From Oscillospiraceae bacterium (GTDB lineage: Bacteria > Bacillota > Clostridia > Oscillospirales > Oscillospiraceae), in the NCBI GenBank assembly GCA_031280855.1, contig JAITGH010000194.1, forward strand, positions 1 through 5,967: a stretch of 5,967 nucleotides of DNA, read 5' to 3'. The notes beneath the pieces are model-generated. The model did not search any database and was not told the origin of the DNA. It saw only the letters and a list, made by a program, of their open reading frames with translations. Positions 1 to 5,950 of this stretch are shown here, piece by piece. Position 1 is the stretch's first letter. Each line of letters begins with the position of its first letter. The position numbers and the translations under genes were made by a program.

Positions 1-487
1 AGCGTTCGGGCAGCGTGATCATAACCAGCGCGTCCTCGATATTCGGGTTCCGGACGAAGACCTGTTTCAGGAACTCGCCGATTGTGTATTGGAGGTAGAC
101 CCGCCGATCCTGCTCGGTCGTCGTCATGTTATTGACAAGCCCGGAGTATATGTACGGGTCGAACCCGTCGGTGCGCAGCGTATCGGTGGTGGCGAGCCGC
201 ATCGTAAGATCCGTCACCATGCCGGAGGGTACGAGAATCGTATCCCCGCCCTGCGTGCGGTAAGGAACTTCCATACCGTCAAGTACCTCGAGCACCTTAC
301 CCGCCTGACCTGCGGGCAAGCCCTCGTACAGTATCTCGTACGTTGTTCGATTCAGCAAAAACGCCAGCACGACTGCCAGCAAAACTATTGAGCCTGCTAT
401 GATGCCGAACCGCAACCGTTCCCGCTTCGTCAAACGCGCGAAAAACGCTTTAATGTGGTTTAACATCGACTCCAGTACATTCCGCAT
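1..487 (-). CDS. fliF: Flagellar MS-ring protein FliF, N-terminal part (runs off left edge)
   Basis: Reading leftward from an ATG at 487-485 gives 162 codons with no stop before the window edge, so the C-terminal part is missing. FliF forms the membrane MS-ring on which the flagellar rotor and export gate are built. What is seen: a basic N-terminus (KAFFARLTKRERLRF), one strong membrane segment at about residues 27-45 (FGIIAGSIVLLAVVLAFLL), then a periplasmic-type domain. That domain follows the FliF/YscJ pattern: YEILYEGLPAGQAGKVLEVLD (about 50-70), PYRTQGGDTILVPSGMV (about 75-91), a DGFD segment, then TIGEFLKQVF..NPNIEDALVMITLPE, which matches the usual 'L...I..l..V..A.V.l..P' ending of the first ring-building motif. 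The start is supported by GGAGAG about 9 bases upstream (AACGGAGAGAGCTTAC before ATG). Type III secretion SctJ/YscJ is the related alternative, but the lack of a lipoprotein signal and the N-terminal membrane helix favour FliF. It is not preceded by flgB, flgC or fliE. Confidence 0.85.
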   Translation of the reverse strand, partial: MRNVLESMLNHIKAFFARLTKRERLRFGIIAGSIVLLAVVLAFLLNRTTYEILYEGLPAGQAGKVLEVLDGMEVPYRTQGGDTILVPSGMVTDLTMRLATTDTLRTDGFDPYIYSGLVNNMTTTEQDRRVYLQYTIGEFLKQVFVRNPNIEDALVMITLPER

Positions 488-540
488 GTAAGCTCTCTCC
501 GTTCAAGCCGTCACGTCGGCATCTTCACAAGGTTCAAGTC

Positions 541-569
541 ATTATAACATAATACTACCGCAAATGCAA
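541..569 (-). promoter_or_regulatory. Probable sigma-A promoter for fliF
   Basis: On the minus strand a perfect TATAAT (546-541) is preceded by TG one base away (extended -10, TGTTATAAT). Seventeen bases further upstream is TTGCAT (569-564), a partial match to the -35 consensus. Transcription would start near 534, leaving a leader of roughly 47 bases before the fliF ATG at 487. It is a housekeeping-type promoter rather than an obvious sigma-28 flagellar promoter. This is a motif match only. Confidence 0.6.
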
Positions 570-637
570 CCATAATTTTACCGCTTTTGCGTTTTTTTGA
601 CATTGCGTGAACCGCGCTCCCTCTAAAACGGTGACGA

Positions 638-664
638 GGCCGAGAGCCGCAAGGGCTCCCGACC
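638..664 (-). terminator. Stem-loop after the glycosidase operon, possible terminator
   Basis: In the minus-strand transcript GGTCGGGAGCC and GGCTCTCGGCC pair over 11 positions around the loop CTTGC, with two G-U wobbles. On the plus strand the same positions would be two A-C mismatches, so the structure is built for leftward transcription. It begins about 44 bases after the stop codon of the downstream glycosidase gene. No U-tract follows directly (only a GTTTTAG about 9 bases later), so it may be a weak terminator, an RNA-stabilising 3' end, or a Rho-assisted end. Confidence 0.45.
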
Positions 665-707
665 TTTATCACTCCGCCAGTAAGGCTTTACACCTTGACG
701 GCAAACC

Positions 708-2513
708 CTAGCCTTGACCGATAACTCCGGTCACCATCGTCAGGAAGCAGTTCGCGCTCCACGAGCTCCACGGCCACCCGTCGGCGGGCTGAGGCGGGAT
801 CTGCTGATCAGCCTTCGACCCGTCGCGCTTATAGTAGTTATACGGCGCGTACCCGAGTATGATGCCTTCGCGCTTAACCTGATCGCAGAACCGCCGCGCT
901 ACCAGCTCCGCCTCCTTTTGCTTACCCGCCGCTTGAAGCCCGACCGCGATGATCATGTTAAGCGGCCCGACCACGCGCCCGCAGATGAATGAGATCCCGT
1001 ACGTCGCGAGCGAGCTGTTCACGTTCTCGGTCGCTAAGCCGATCTCCGTAAGCCACTCGCCGTCGGTAGTCATCGTCGCGGCGATCTTGTCGATGATCTC
1101 TTGCGGCAGACGCTTCCCGAGTATGATCGGCTGGAAGTTTGCGAGACTTTGCGCGTCGTTCACGTTTTTGCCTTTGACCTTCGTGACGAACTTCTCGCCG
1201 TTCCAGTACTCGGAGATGAGCGTCTTGCACAGCCGCCGGGAGCGCGAGATCCACTCTTGCGATTCCTCGTCCTTGCCGATCTTCGCGGCGAGCTTCGCGA
1301 CCGCCTCCATGAGTAAGATCAGGAACGTCATCGTGTTCGGATCCTCGGCGGGGAATCCGTCTTTGTATTGCGAGGAATCGTCCCAGCCGGACTCGTGCGG
1401 GCTGAGCACGACCGTGACGTCGTCGCCGCGCCCCGCGTTACGGTACGTAATCCAGTAGTTGATCCATGCCGCCATCTTCGGGTACATGCGAGCGGCTTCT
1501 TCAGGCGTGATGAACTCGTCGCCGAGCTTGCGGAACAGATAGTCAAGCGCGAACCCTTGGAACGCGGGTTGCATTCCCGCCATCGGCGGAGAGCTGTACG
1601 TCACCATGTTCGGCACGCGCCCCGTGCGCTCGTCTTGGTAGAGGAACATGAGGCAAATCTGCCGCCACGCCTCGCTCGGGTCGCCCAGCATTGCCATCGC
1701 GTTGTAGCTTTGCTGCCACGGAGCCGCCGCGCACGACCACGAGTTCTGGAACAGGATATGCGGCTGTTTGAAGCTTCCGATCGCTTTCGTACGATGGCTC
1801 CACACCGTCCAGATCGCGTACTTCGTCATCTCCTCGTATCCCGCCGCCGGAGCGCGGTAGATCTTGCTGAACGCGCTGTAGTCCTCGCGGTTGTCCTCGA
1901 CCAGCTCGTCGAACTCTTCATACTCGCCGAACGGCCAAAGCTTGTCCTGATAATCGTGGATCGCCGCGTCGAACTCGCCGGTACTCGCGTCCGGTACGAA
2001 ATCGATCGTCATGTACGCATAGCAGTTCGAGTTACGGTCAAACTGCGCGTTTACCACGTAGTTGCCGGAGATCGCCTTGAAGAACAGCTTGCCGAATCGC
2101 CCGAACTCCGCCTCCGTGCCCGAGCCGTCGGGTTTCGCGAATACGCCGCGTAACGCACGGGCGCTATTGCCGCCCGCGAACCGCGACGCGCTTCGAAGCT
2201 CCAGCCGCACTCCGCAATTCTCTCCGCGAATCCGGAAGTGATTACGTGACGTCAGCGCGATCTCCGCTCTCGCCCCGTGTGAGCTGAACACGAGCGAACC
2301 CTCGTCCGCGAAGTAGCTGTACTTTACAGGCGCACCGTTAACCGTAAGCTTGATATCGAACGCGAAGTCCGTATTGTTCAGCGAATCGCCCGTGAAGTTG
2401 TTACCCAGCCTCAGCAGCCCGTGTTTATAGTAGTCCTCGAATATGTACGTGTTGGAGGCGTGACGGCCGAACGAGCCGCGCACCAGGTTAAACCGCTCAT
2501 AGGTTCCAAACAT
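708..2513 (-). CDS. Six-hairpin glycoside hydrolase-like protein (GH63/GH37-like), 601 aa
   Basis: Probable intracellular glycosidase of unknown substrate; there is no signal peptide or membrane segment. The N-terminal ~200 residues look like a beta-rich domain, and residues ~225-600 are helical with aromatic-rich turns, as in (alpha/alpha)6-barrel glycosidases. Key motif: SPHESGWDDSS at 371-381. It resembles the ESGWDxSSRW box of GH37 trehalases and the G-x-D-(N/D)-S-P box of GH63, in which the Asp after Trp/Met is the catalytic acid, here D378. Other marks are NSWSCAAAPWQQSYNAMAML (257-276), EYWNGEKF (435-442) and GWPWSSWSA (579-587), the last matching the G-(F/W)-x-W-(T/S)-A ending of GH63. 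The stretch before it (APYNYYKRDG, 556-565) lines up with FWENYDP of GH63, and the usual base Glu seems to be replaced by Tyr. Start: ATG at 2513 with AGGAGGAG (2528-2521) seven bases away. It lies 14 bases after its paralogue and is very likely co-transcribed with it. Exact GH family and substrate are not determined; the fold assignment is fairly sure, activity less so. Confidence 0.75.
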   Translation of the reverse strand: MFGTYERFNLVRGSFGRHASNTYIFEDYYKHGLLRLGNNFTGDSLNNTDFAFDIKLTVNGAPVKYSYFADEGSLVFSSHGARAEIALTSRNHFRIRGENCGVRLELRSASRFAGGNSARALRGVFAKPDGSGTEAEFGRFGKLFFKAISGNYVVNAQFDRNSNCYAYMTIDFVPDASTGEFDAAIHDYQDKLWPFGEYEEFDELVEDNREDYSAFSKIYRAPAAGYEEMTKYAIWTVWSHRTKAIGSFKQPHILFQNSWSCAAAPWQQSYNAMAMLGDPSEAWRQICLMFLYQDERTGRVPNMVTYSSPPMAGMQPAFQGFALDYLFRKLGDEFITPEEAARMYPKMAAWINYWITYRNAGRGDDVTVVLSPHESGWDDSSQYKDGFPAEDPNTMTFLILLMEAVAKLAAKIGKDEESQEWISRSRRLCKTLISEYWNGEKFVTKVKGKNVNDAQSLANFQPIILGKRLPQEIIDKIAATMTTDGEWLTEIGLATENVNSSLATYGISFICGRVVGPLNMIIAVGLQAAGKQKEAELVARRFCDQVKREGIILGYAPYNYYKRDGSKADQQIPPQPADGWPWSSWSANCFLTMVTGVIGQG

Positions 2514-2520
2514 TTTTCTT

Positions 2521-2528
2521 CTCCTCCT
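2521..2528 (-). promoter_or_regulatory. Strong Shine-Dalgarno of the downstream glycosidase gene, overlapping the upstream stop
   Basis: AGGAGGAG on the minus strand is followed by seven bases (AAGAAAA) and then ATG. Its first A is the last base of the TAA stop of the upstream gene (2530-2528). This arrangement implies that the two paralogues are translated from one mRNA, with possible translational coupling. Confidence 0.8.
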
Positions 2529-4039
2529 TACATTAGAGTCTTCGCCGCCAAGGCGATCAGCGACGCGCCGTAGAACGGGTCGCCGATCCCTTCAGCGCGA
2601 ACGGATTCCAGAGCCTTGCCCGTCATCTCCTTAGCTTTCGAGACCGCTCCGGCGTCGAACAATCCCGCGACAAGCAACAACCCCTCCGGGCTTTTCACTT
2701 TGTCAAGCGTCATCTTATCGCCGATCCGCGCCGCCATGCCGGCAGGGCTCCTGCCGCCCAGTACGATCGGCACGAGCGACAGGAACGGATCCGCCTCCGA
2801 TTGCTCGCCCGTATACGGATTCTTCCCGACGAAGTCCTCGCCGTTCCACAGCTCCCCGAACATCATGCGCAGCAGCGACTTCGAGCGTTCCTCCCACTTG
2901 TGACCCTCGCCGTCGTCGTATTCCAGCAGTGCGAGCTTCCCGAGTACCTCGCTGATCAAGATCAGATATGAGTTCAAGTCCGGCGCGAATACCGGCTCAC
3001 CGACCGTGAAGAACTCCGGCGAGGTCGGCGCTCCGCTTTCGAAGCGGTAGGCGTAGAAGCTAAGCCCGTCCTTCTCGACGGTGCGTTCGTTTATCCAGAA
3101 CCGAGCGGCATCGTCCAGCAGCGAGTACACCTGATAGATCGTACCGCGAGCGTCGTTCAGCATTCCGCGCTCGAGCATCGCGGCGACTGCGGCGCCCGCA
3201 ATCGGAGGCGACGATACGGGGTTCGCCAGCAACAGCGACAGGGCTTTCGCCTCGTCCTTGAACGCCATCGACGCGATCGCCATCATTTGAGCGCTTGAGA
3301 ACGCGTCGTTGTACTTATTGCGAACGATGAACTCCGCGCCGTCGTCGCGTCTGCGGTGGCATAGCCAAAGCAGGAACGCCGCACGGTCGCGCACGTCGCG
3401 CCACTCACCCGGGATATCAAGCAGCGAGTCACGGAACTTTGCGAAGTCGGCCGCGTTCGCCGCCGCGCAATCCGAAAGAGTCCCGTTAAGCGCGGGGATC
3501 GGCGTATCTGCGGGTAAATCGTAGACGGCGATCTCGACACGCCCGCCGTCCGGCGTGACCTCCAGCACCGGAGTTACCGAGTGGAACTGATTGAGGAGCC
3601 AAGTATCGTCGAACTTCCACTTGCCGTGTTTTACCACGAATAGGTAGTTGATCGCGCCGACGCTTAGTTTGATGCCCTCCCGTAGGATAGTAGACGTGCC
3701 GAACGACGCGGTAGCGACGCCGTCGAGGCGGATTGCGGATGAGCCCTCGATTCGCAAAGCCGACGCGCCGGAGTCGATCGCGAGTTGGAACTTCGCACCG
3801 CTTGCCGTGGTAAGCTCCAGCAGCGACTCCGTCGCCTCGTAGGTGTACTTCTCCGGCTCACCGTTCGCCAGCGGGTCGACGCGCAGCGTACCGGGCAGCG
3901 AGGAGACTCCCATCGGCAAGAATCCGCCTACGGCGGCGGGAGCGGCGGCAAGCCATAACTCACCGTCTCGCTCGATGACGATCTGCCGGGATTCACGGTG
4001 TCCGAACCCGAACGTTGACATTGTTGCTTTAATGTCCAT
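2528..4039 (-). CDS. Degenerate paralogue of the neighbouring six-hairpin glycosidase, probable pseudoenzyme, 503 aa
   Basis: I chose the ATG at 4039-4037. AAAGGAG (4054-4048) lies 8 bases upstream, and the longer reading from a TTG at 4057 would start inside that site. The protein aligns with its downstream neighbour along most of its length. At the same residue numbers, NGEPEKYTY (59-67) matches NGAPVKYSY. SSPPIAG (276-282) matches SSPPMAG. DLNSYLILISEVLGKLA matches DPNTMTFLILLMEAVAKLA. ELWNGEDFV matches EYWNGEKFV, and PIVLGGRSP matches PIILGKRLP. Where the neighbour has ESGWDDSS, this one reads ESGAPTSP (334-341), so the proposed catalytic Asp is Pro (P338). It also lacks about 28 residues of the next barrel segment, and the YNYY..GWPWSSWSA region near the C-terminus. 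It is cytoplasmic, with no signal peptide. Likely role: a non-catalytic partner, regulator or sugar-binding subunit (inference). The frame is intact and the gene has a good promoter and ribosome binding site, so it is not a decayed pseudogene. Function unknown. Confidence 0.75.
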   Translation of the reverse strand: MDIKATMSTFGFGHRESRQIVIERDGELWLAAAPAAVGGFLPMGVSSLPGTLRVDPLANGEPEKYTYEATESLLELTTASGAKFQLAIDSGASALRIEGSSAIRLDGVATASFGTSTILREGIKLSVGAINYLFVVKHGKWKFDDTWLLNQFHSVTPVLEVTPDGGRVEIAVYDLPADTPIPALNGTLSDCAAANAADFAKFRDSLLDIPGEWRDVRDRAAFLLWLCHRRRDDGAEFIVRNKYNDAFSSAQMMAIASMAFKDEAKALSLLLANPVSSPPIAGAAVAAMLERGMLNDARGTIYQVYSLLDDAARFWINERTVEKDGLSFYAYRFESGAPTSPEFFTVGEPVFAPDLNSYLILISEVLGKLALLEYDDGEGHKWEERSKSLLRMMFGELWNGEDFVGKNPYTGEQSEADPFLSLVPIVLGGRSPAGMAARIGDKMTLDKVKSPEGLLLVAGLFDAGAVSKAKEMTGKALESVRAEGIGDPFYGASLIALAAKTLM

Positions 4040-4047
4040 GTATTGCA

Positions 4048-4054
4048 CTCCTTT
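4048..4054 (-). promoter_or_regulatory. Ribosome binding site that decides the start of the 503-aa gene
   Basis: AAAGGAG on the minus strand sits 8 bases before ATG 4039. The alternative TTG start at 4057 would put this site inside the coding region, so ATG 4039 is preferred. Confidence 0.8.
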
Positions 4055-4080
4055 CAATATATGGGTACTATCTATTGTGC

Positions 4081-4109
4081 ATTATAACACAGCGTACGCG
4101 TGATTTCAA
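4081..4109 (-). promoter_or_regulatory. Promoter of the glycosidase operon
   Basis: On the minus strand TTGAAA (4109-4104) and TATAAT (4086-4081) are separated by exactly 17 bases, a near-consensus sigma-A/sigma-70 promoter. Transcription would start around 4074, giving a leader of about 35 bases to ATG 4039. No long leader structure or riboswitch fits in that space, so control would have to act at the promoter. Confidence 0.75.
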
Positions 4110-4122
4110 GCGAAATCCTGCC

Positions 4123-4141
4123 AATTTGCACATAATTTGCA
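4123..4141. repeat. AATTTGCA direct repeat upstream of the glycosidase promoter
   Basis: AATTTGCA occurs at 4123-4130 and again at 4134-4141, 11 bases apart (about one helical turn). It lies just upstream of the leftward -35 box (4104-4109). The position suits an activator half-site pair or an AT-rich UP element. The eight-base units are short and AT-rich, so chance is possible. Confidence 0.35.
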
Positions 4142-4219
4142 ATTTTATTCGCCTCCGGTTCAGGACGCGGAACGCGGGGGCGTAACCTACGCTTAGTCAC
4201 GGTCGCCGCGTCGGGTCGA

Positions 4220-4250
4220 TTGTTAAATTTTCATTAAAAGCTGTTATAAT
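4220..4250 (+). promoter_or_regulatory. Possible second, upstream promoter for the telA operon
   Basis: TATAAT at 4245-4250 is preceded by TG one base away (extended -10, TGTTATAAT). The only -35-like hexamer is TTGTTA at 4220-4225 with a long 19-base spacer. It would act through the extended -10 and sits in tandem, 31 bases upstream of the stronger promoter's -10 box. The region between (TTAAATTTTCATTAAAA) is AT-rich. Confidence 0.4.
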
Positions 4251-4252
4251 GG

Positions 4253-4281
4253 TTGACAATGGGACGCGTTTGTGGTATAAT
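4253..4281 (+). promoter_or_regulatory. Consensus promoter of the telA operon
   Basis: A perfect TTGACA (4253-4258) is followed, after exactly 17 bases, by a perfect TATAAT (4276-4281). The TG one base before it adds an extended -10. The predicted start near 4288 leaves a leader of about 63 bases to ATG 4351. A promoter this close to consensus predicts strong constitutive expression unless it is repressed. Confidence 0.85.
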
Positions 4282-4350
4282 AGGGGTATGTGCCGTGATC
4301 AGGTCGCTTTCGCCGCCAATCCGAATTAACACATAAAGGAGAACACTGCC

Positions 4351-5418
4351 ATGGACTTCGACGCCATTGACACCGCGCCGGCCGCAGACGTCGCCGCCGC
4401 GTCCAACGAACTTACCCCGGAGGATCGCAAGCGTATTGACGACCTCGGTCGAACAGTCAACTTCATGGATACCAACTCTGTCCTACAGTTCGGCGCTCCG
4501 GCTCAGCACACTATCTCGGACTTCTCCGAAAGCGCACTGCAAAACGTCCGTGCGAAGGATATGGGCGAGGTCGGGAACTCGCTGTCGAACCTAGTCGGAG
4601 AGCTTCGCGGCATCGGTATCGAGGACGCTCAAAAGAAGAGCATCTTCAAATCCGCGAGCGCTAAGATCAACGCGCTTAAGACGCGCTACTCAAAGGTCGA
4701 GACGAACGTCAACACGATCGTCGAGCAGCTCGAGCGGCATCAGCGCACTCTGCTTAAGGACAGCGCGACTCTCGACATTATGTATCAGAAGAACCTCGAA
4801 AACTTTAAGAGCCTTACGCTGTATCTACTCGCGGGGCGTGAGCGGCTGAAGCAAGCGCAGGAGACGGAGCTTCCCAAACTCAAGGAGAAAGCCACGCAGT
4901 CCGGGGCACCGGAGGACGCGCAGGCCGTCAGCGACTTCTCTAACCAGCTCGACCGCTTCGATAAGAAGCTGTACGACCTCGACCTTACTCGCACGATCTC
5001 CATGCAGATGGCTCCGCAGATCCGCATGATCCAGAACAACGACGCCGCGCTGATCGAGAAGATCCAGTCGTCAATCGTGCATACGATCCCGCTGTGGAAG
5101 AGCCAAATGGTTCTGACGCTTGGAATCGCGAACGCTCAGCAAGCCTTGGAGGCTCAGCGCGGCGTTACCGACTTCACGAACGACCTGTTGCGCAAGAACG
5201 CCGATATGCTCAAGTCCGCTACCGTGGGAATCGCCAGAGAGTCCGAGCGCGGGCTCGTCGACCTCGAAACCCTGCAGCATACGAACGAGCAGCTCATCTC
5301 CACGCTTGACGAGGTTCGTCAGATCCAGCAGGACGGCCGCGAGAAGCGCCGCGCCGCCGAGACGGAGCTTACGCGGATCGAGGGCGAGCTCAAACAGCGG
5401 CTGTTGCAACAGTACTAA
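4351..5418 (+). CDS. telA: TelA family protein (toxic anion resistance family, PF05816), 355 aa
   Basis: A full-length, helix-rich cytoplasmic protein of the TelA/KlaA/YaaN family. Members were first linked to tellurite resistance and in Firmicutes to envelope and antibiotic stress; the biochemical role is not settled. Family signatures are clear in the second half: IRMIQNNDAALIEKIQSSI (about 224-242), HTIPLWKSQMVL (244-255), NAQQALEAQRGVTDFTNDLLRKNA (261-284), ESERGLVDLETLQHTNEQLI (297-316), and a C-terminal charged coiled-coil AAETELTRIEGELKQRLLQQY. Residues ~100-215 are further long helices typical of the family. No membrane segment. Length is within the usual 350-400. Start ATG 4351 has AAAGGAG (4335-4341) nine bases upstream. 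It is followed after 39 bases by a small membrane protein on the same strand, where many Firmicutes place an XpaC-type partner. Specific substrate or stress is not evident here. Confidence 0.93.
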   Translation: MDFDAIDTAPAADVAAASNELTPEDRKRIDDLGRTVNFMDTNSVLQFGAPAQHTISDFSESALQNVRAKDMGEVGNSLSNLVGELRGIGIEDAQKKSIFKSASAKINALKTRYSKVETNVNTIVEQLERHQRTLLKDSATLDIMYQKNLENFKSLTLYLLAGRERLKQAQETELPKLKEKATQSGAPEDAQAVSDFSNQLDRFDKKLYDLDLTRTISMQMAPQIRMIQNNDAALIEKIQSSIVHTIPLWKSQMVLTLGIANAQQALEAQRGVTDFTNDLLRKNADMLKSATVGIARESERGLVDLETLQHTNEQLISTLDEVRQIQQDGREKRRAAETELTRIEGELKQRLLQQY

Positions 5419-5457
5419 CGCCGCGCATACCGATACTAACAAGCGGAGGTGAAAGCT

Positions 5458-5889
5458 ATGTTCAAGTTCTTGGGTTCGCGCAAGGGAGCGGCGACGGTCT
5501 GCGTTGTGCTTGCGGTCATATTCGGCTACGCGGGCATTCGGCGATCCGTAAACCAAGTCTATCTCGACAGCGCGGGCGAACGCTATCGCGCCGCGAATAA
5601 CCTGTTGACCGTCGCGTCACGGTATCCGCACGTATCCGCCGAGGAGGACGAGCTTCGCGTGCAGTACCGCATCGTGTCAAGGCTCGACTCCGACGTCGGG
5701 CTGGAGTACCGCCCACTGTTGCAATCGCTTGATTCCGAGTTCTACGACACTTGCGACGCTCTCGAGCGCGAGCTTCTCACCGTTACCGACCGCACATCGC
5801 TCGAGACCTACAAACGCGACTATCAGGCCGCGAAAAAGCTTGTCGATCCGCTTGTCGAACGCTTCCTTGTGAAGCTATTGGTAGTATAG
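5458..5889 (+). CDS. Small single-pass membrane protein downstream of telA, possibly 3'-truncated, 143 aa
   Basis: I chose ATG 5458, because GGAGGTG (5445-5451) lies six bases upstream and the longer GTG reading at 5449 starts inside it. One membrane helix lies at about residues 11-27 (AATVCVVLAVIFGYAGI), with basic residues on both sides (SRKG before, RRS after). The remainder is helical and soluble. The pattern NQVYLDSAGERYRAANNLLTVASRYPH, then a helix ending ...TYKRDYQAAKKLVDPLVERF, vaguely recalls the LemA helical bundle (membrane helix, then N-L-x...Y-P.. and Y..DY..A). I cannot call it LemA. Its likely role is a membrane partner of TelA (inference from position). The last residues LVKLLVV fall in sequence that turns AT-rich within a few codons, and a transposase-like start follows 53 bases later, so the original C-terminus may have been replaced by insertion-element sequence. 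Confidence 0.7.
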   Translation: MFKFLGSRKGAATVCVVLAVIFGYAGIRRSVNQVYLDSAGERYRAANNLLTVASRYPHVSAEEDELRVQYRIVSRLDSDVGLEYRPLLQSLDSEFYDTCDALERELLTVTDRTSLETYKRDYQAAKKLVDPLVERFLVKLLVV

Positions 5890-5924
5890 TGTTTTAACAT
5901 AATAAGTATAAAGTATTTTATGGA

Positions 5925-5950
5925 TATGCCGATATATATAGTATGGCATA
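5925..5950. repeat. Short inverted repeat at the start of the AT-rich block
   Basis: TATGCC (5925-5930) and GGCATA (5945-5950) are complementary, separated by 14 bases of mostly A and T. The second arm overlaps the putative transposase start. It could be an operator or a chance match. It is not a complete insertion-sequence end, since the element runs off the window. Confidence 0.25.

Larger units (their letters stand above)
488..707. other. Intergenic region between the glycosidase operon and fliF
   Basis: Beyond the stem-loop (638-664) and the fliF promoter (541-569), this 220-base stretch contains a direct repeat GTTCAAG at 501-507 and 532-538 (31 bases apart), which flanks a small GCCG/CGGC hairpin (507-520). 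These lie in the expected leader of the fliF transcript. I see no small gene on either strand. Confidence 0.5.

Noticed and set aside
89..391. Plus-strand open frame of 100 codons
   Set aside because: It is antisense to fliF, has low-complexity basic translation and no ribosome binding site; the minus-strand reading matches FliF along its length.
559..598. CGCAAA/TTTGCG stem followed by seven T residues, resembling a rightward intrinsic terminator
   Set aside because: No plus-strand gene ends upstream of it, the loop is about 21 bases, and the first arm overlaps the fliF promoter. For leftward transcription the T run becomes an A run, so it cannot terminate the glycosidase operon.
1368..2153. 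Long plus-strand open frame of 261 codons inside the glycosidase gene
   Set aside because: Its translation is very Arg/Val/Leu-rich, as expected for the antisense of GC-rich coding sequence, and it matches no recognisable protein. The minus-strand gene explains the region.
4040..4350. Possible riboswitch or small RNA in the divergent intergenic region
   Set aside because: Both predicted leaders are short (about 35 and 63 bases), and I saw no stable conserved-looking structure or terminator within them.
5071..5556. Minus-strand open frame of 161 codons across the end of telA
   Set aside because: It is antisense to the well-supported TelA C-terminus and the start of the next gene, with no own promoter or ribosome binding site.
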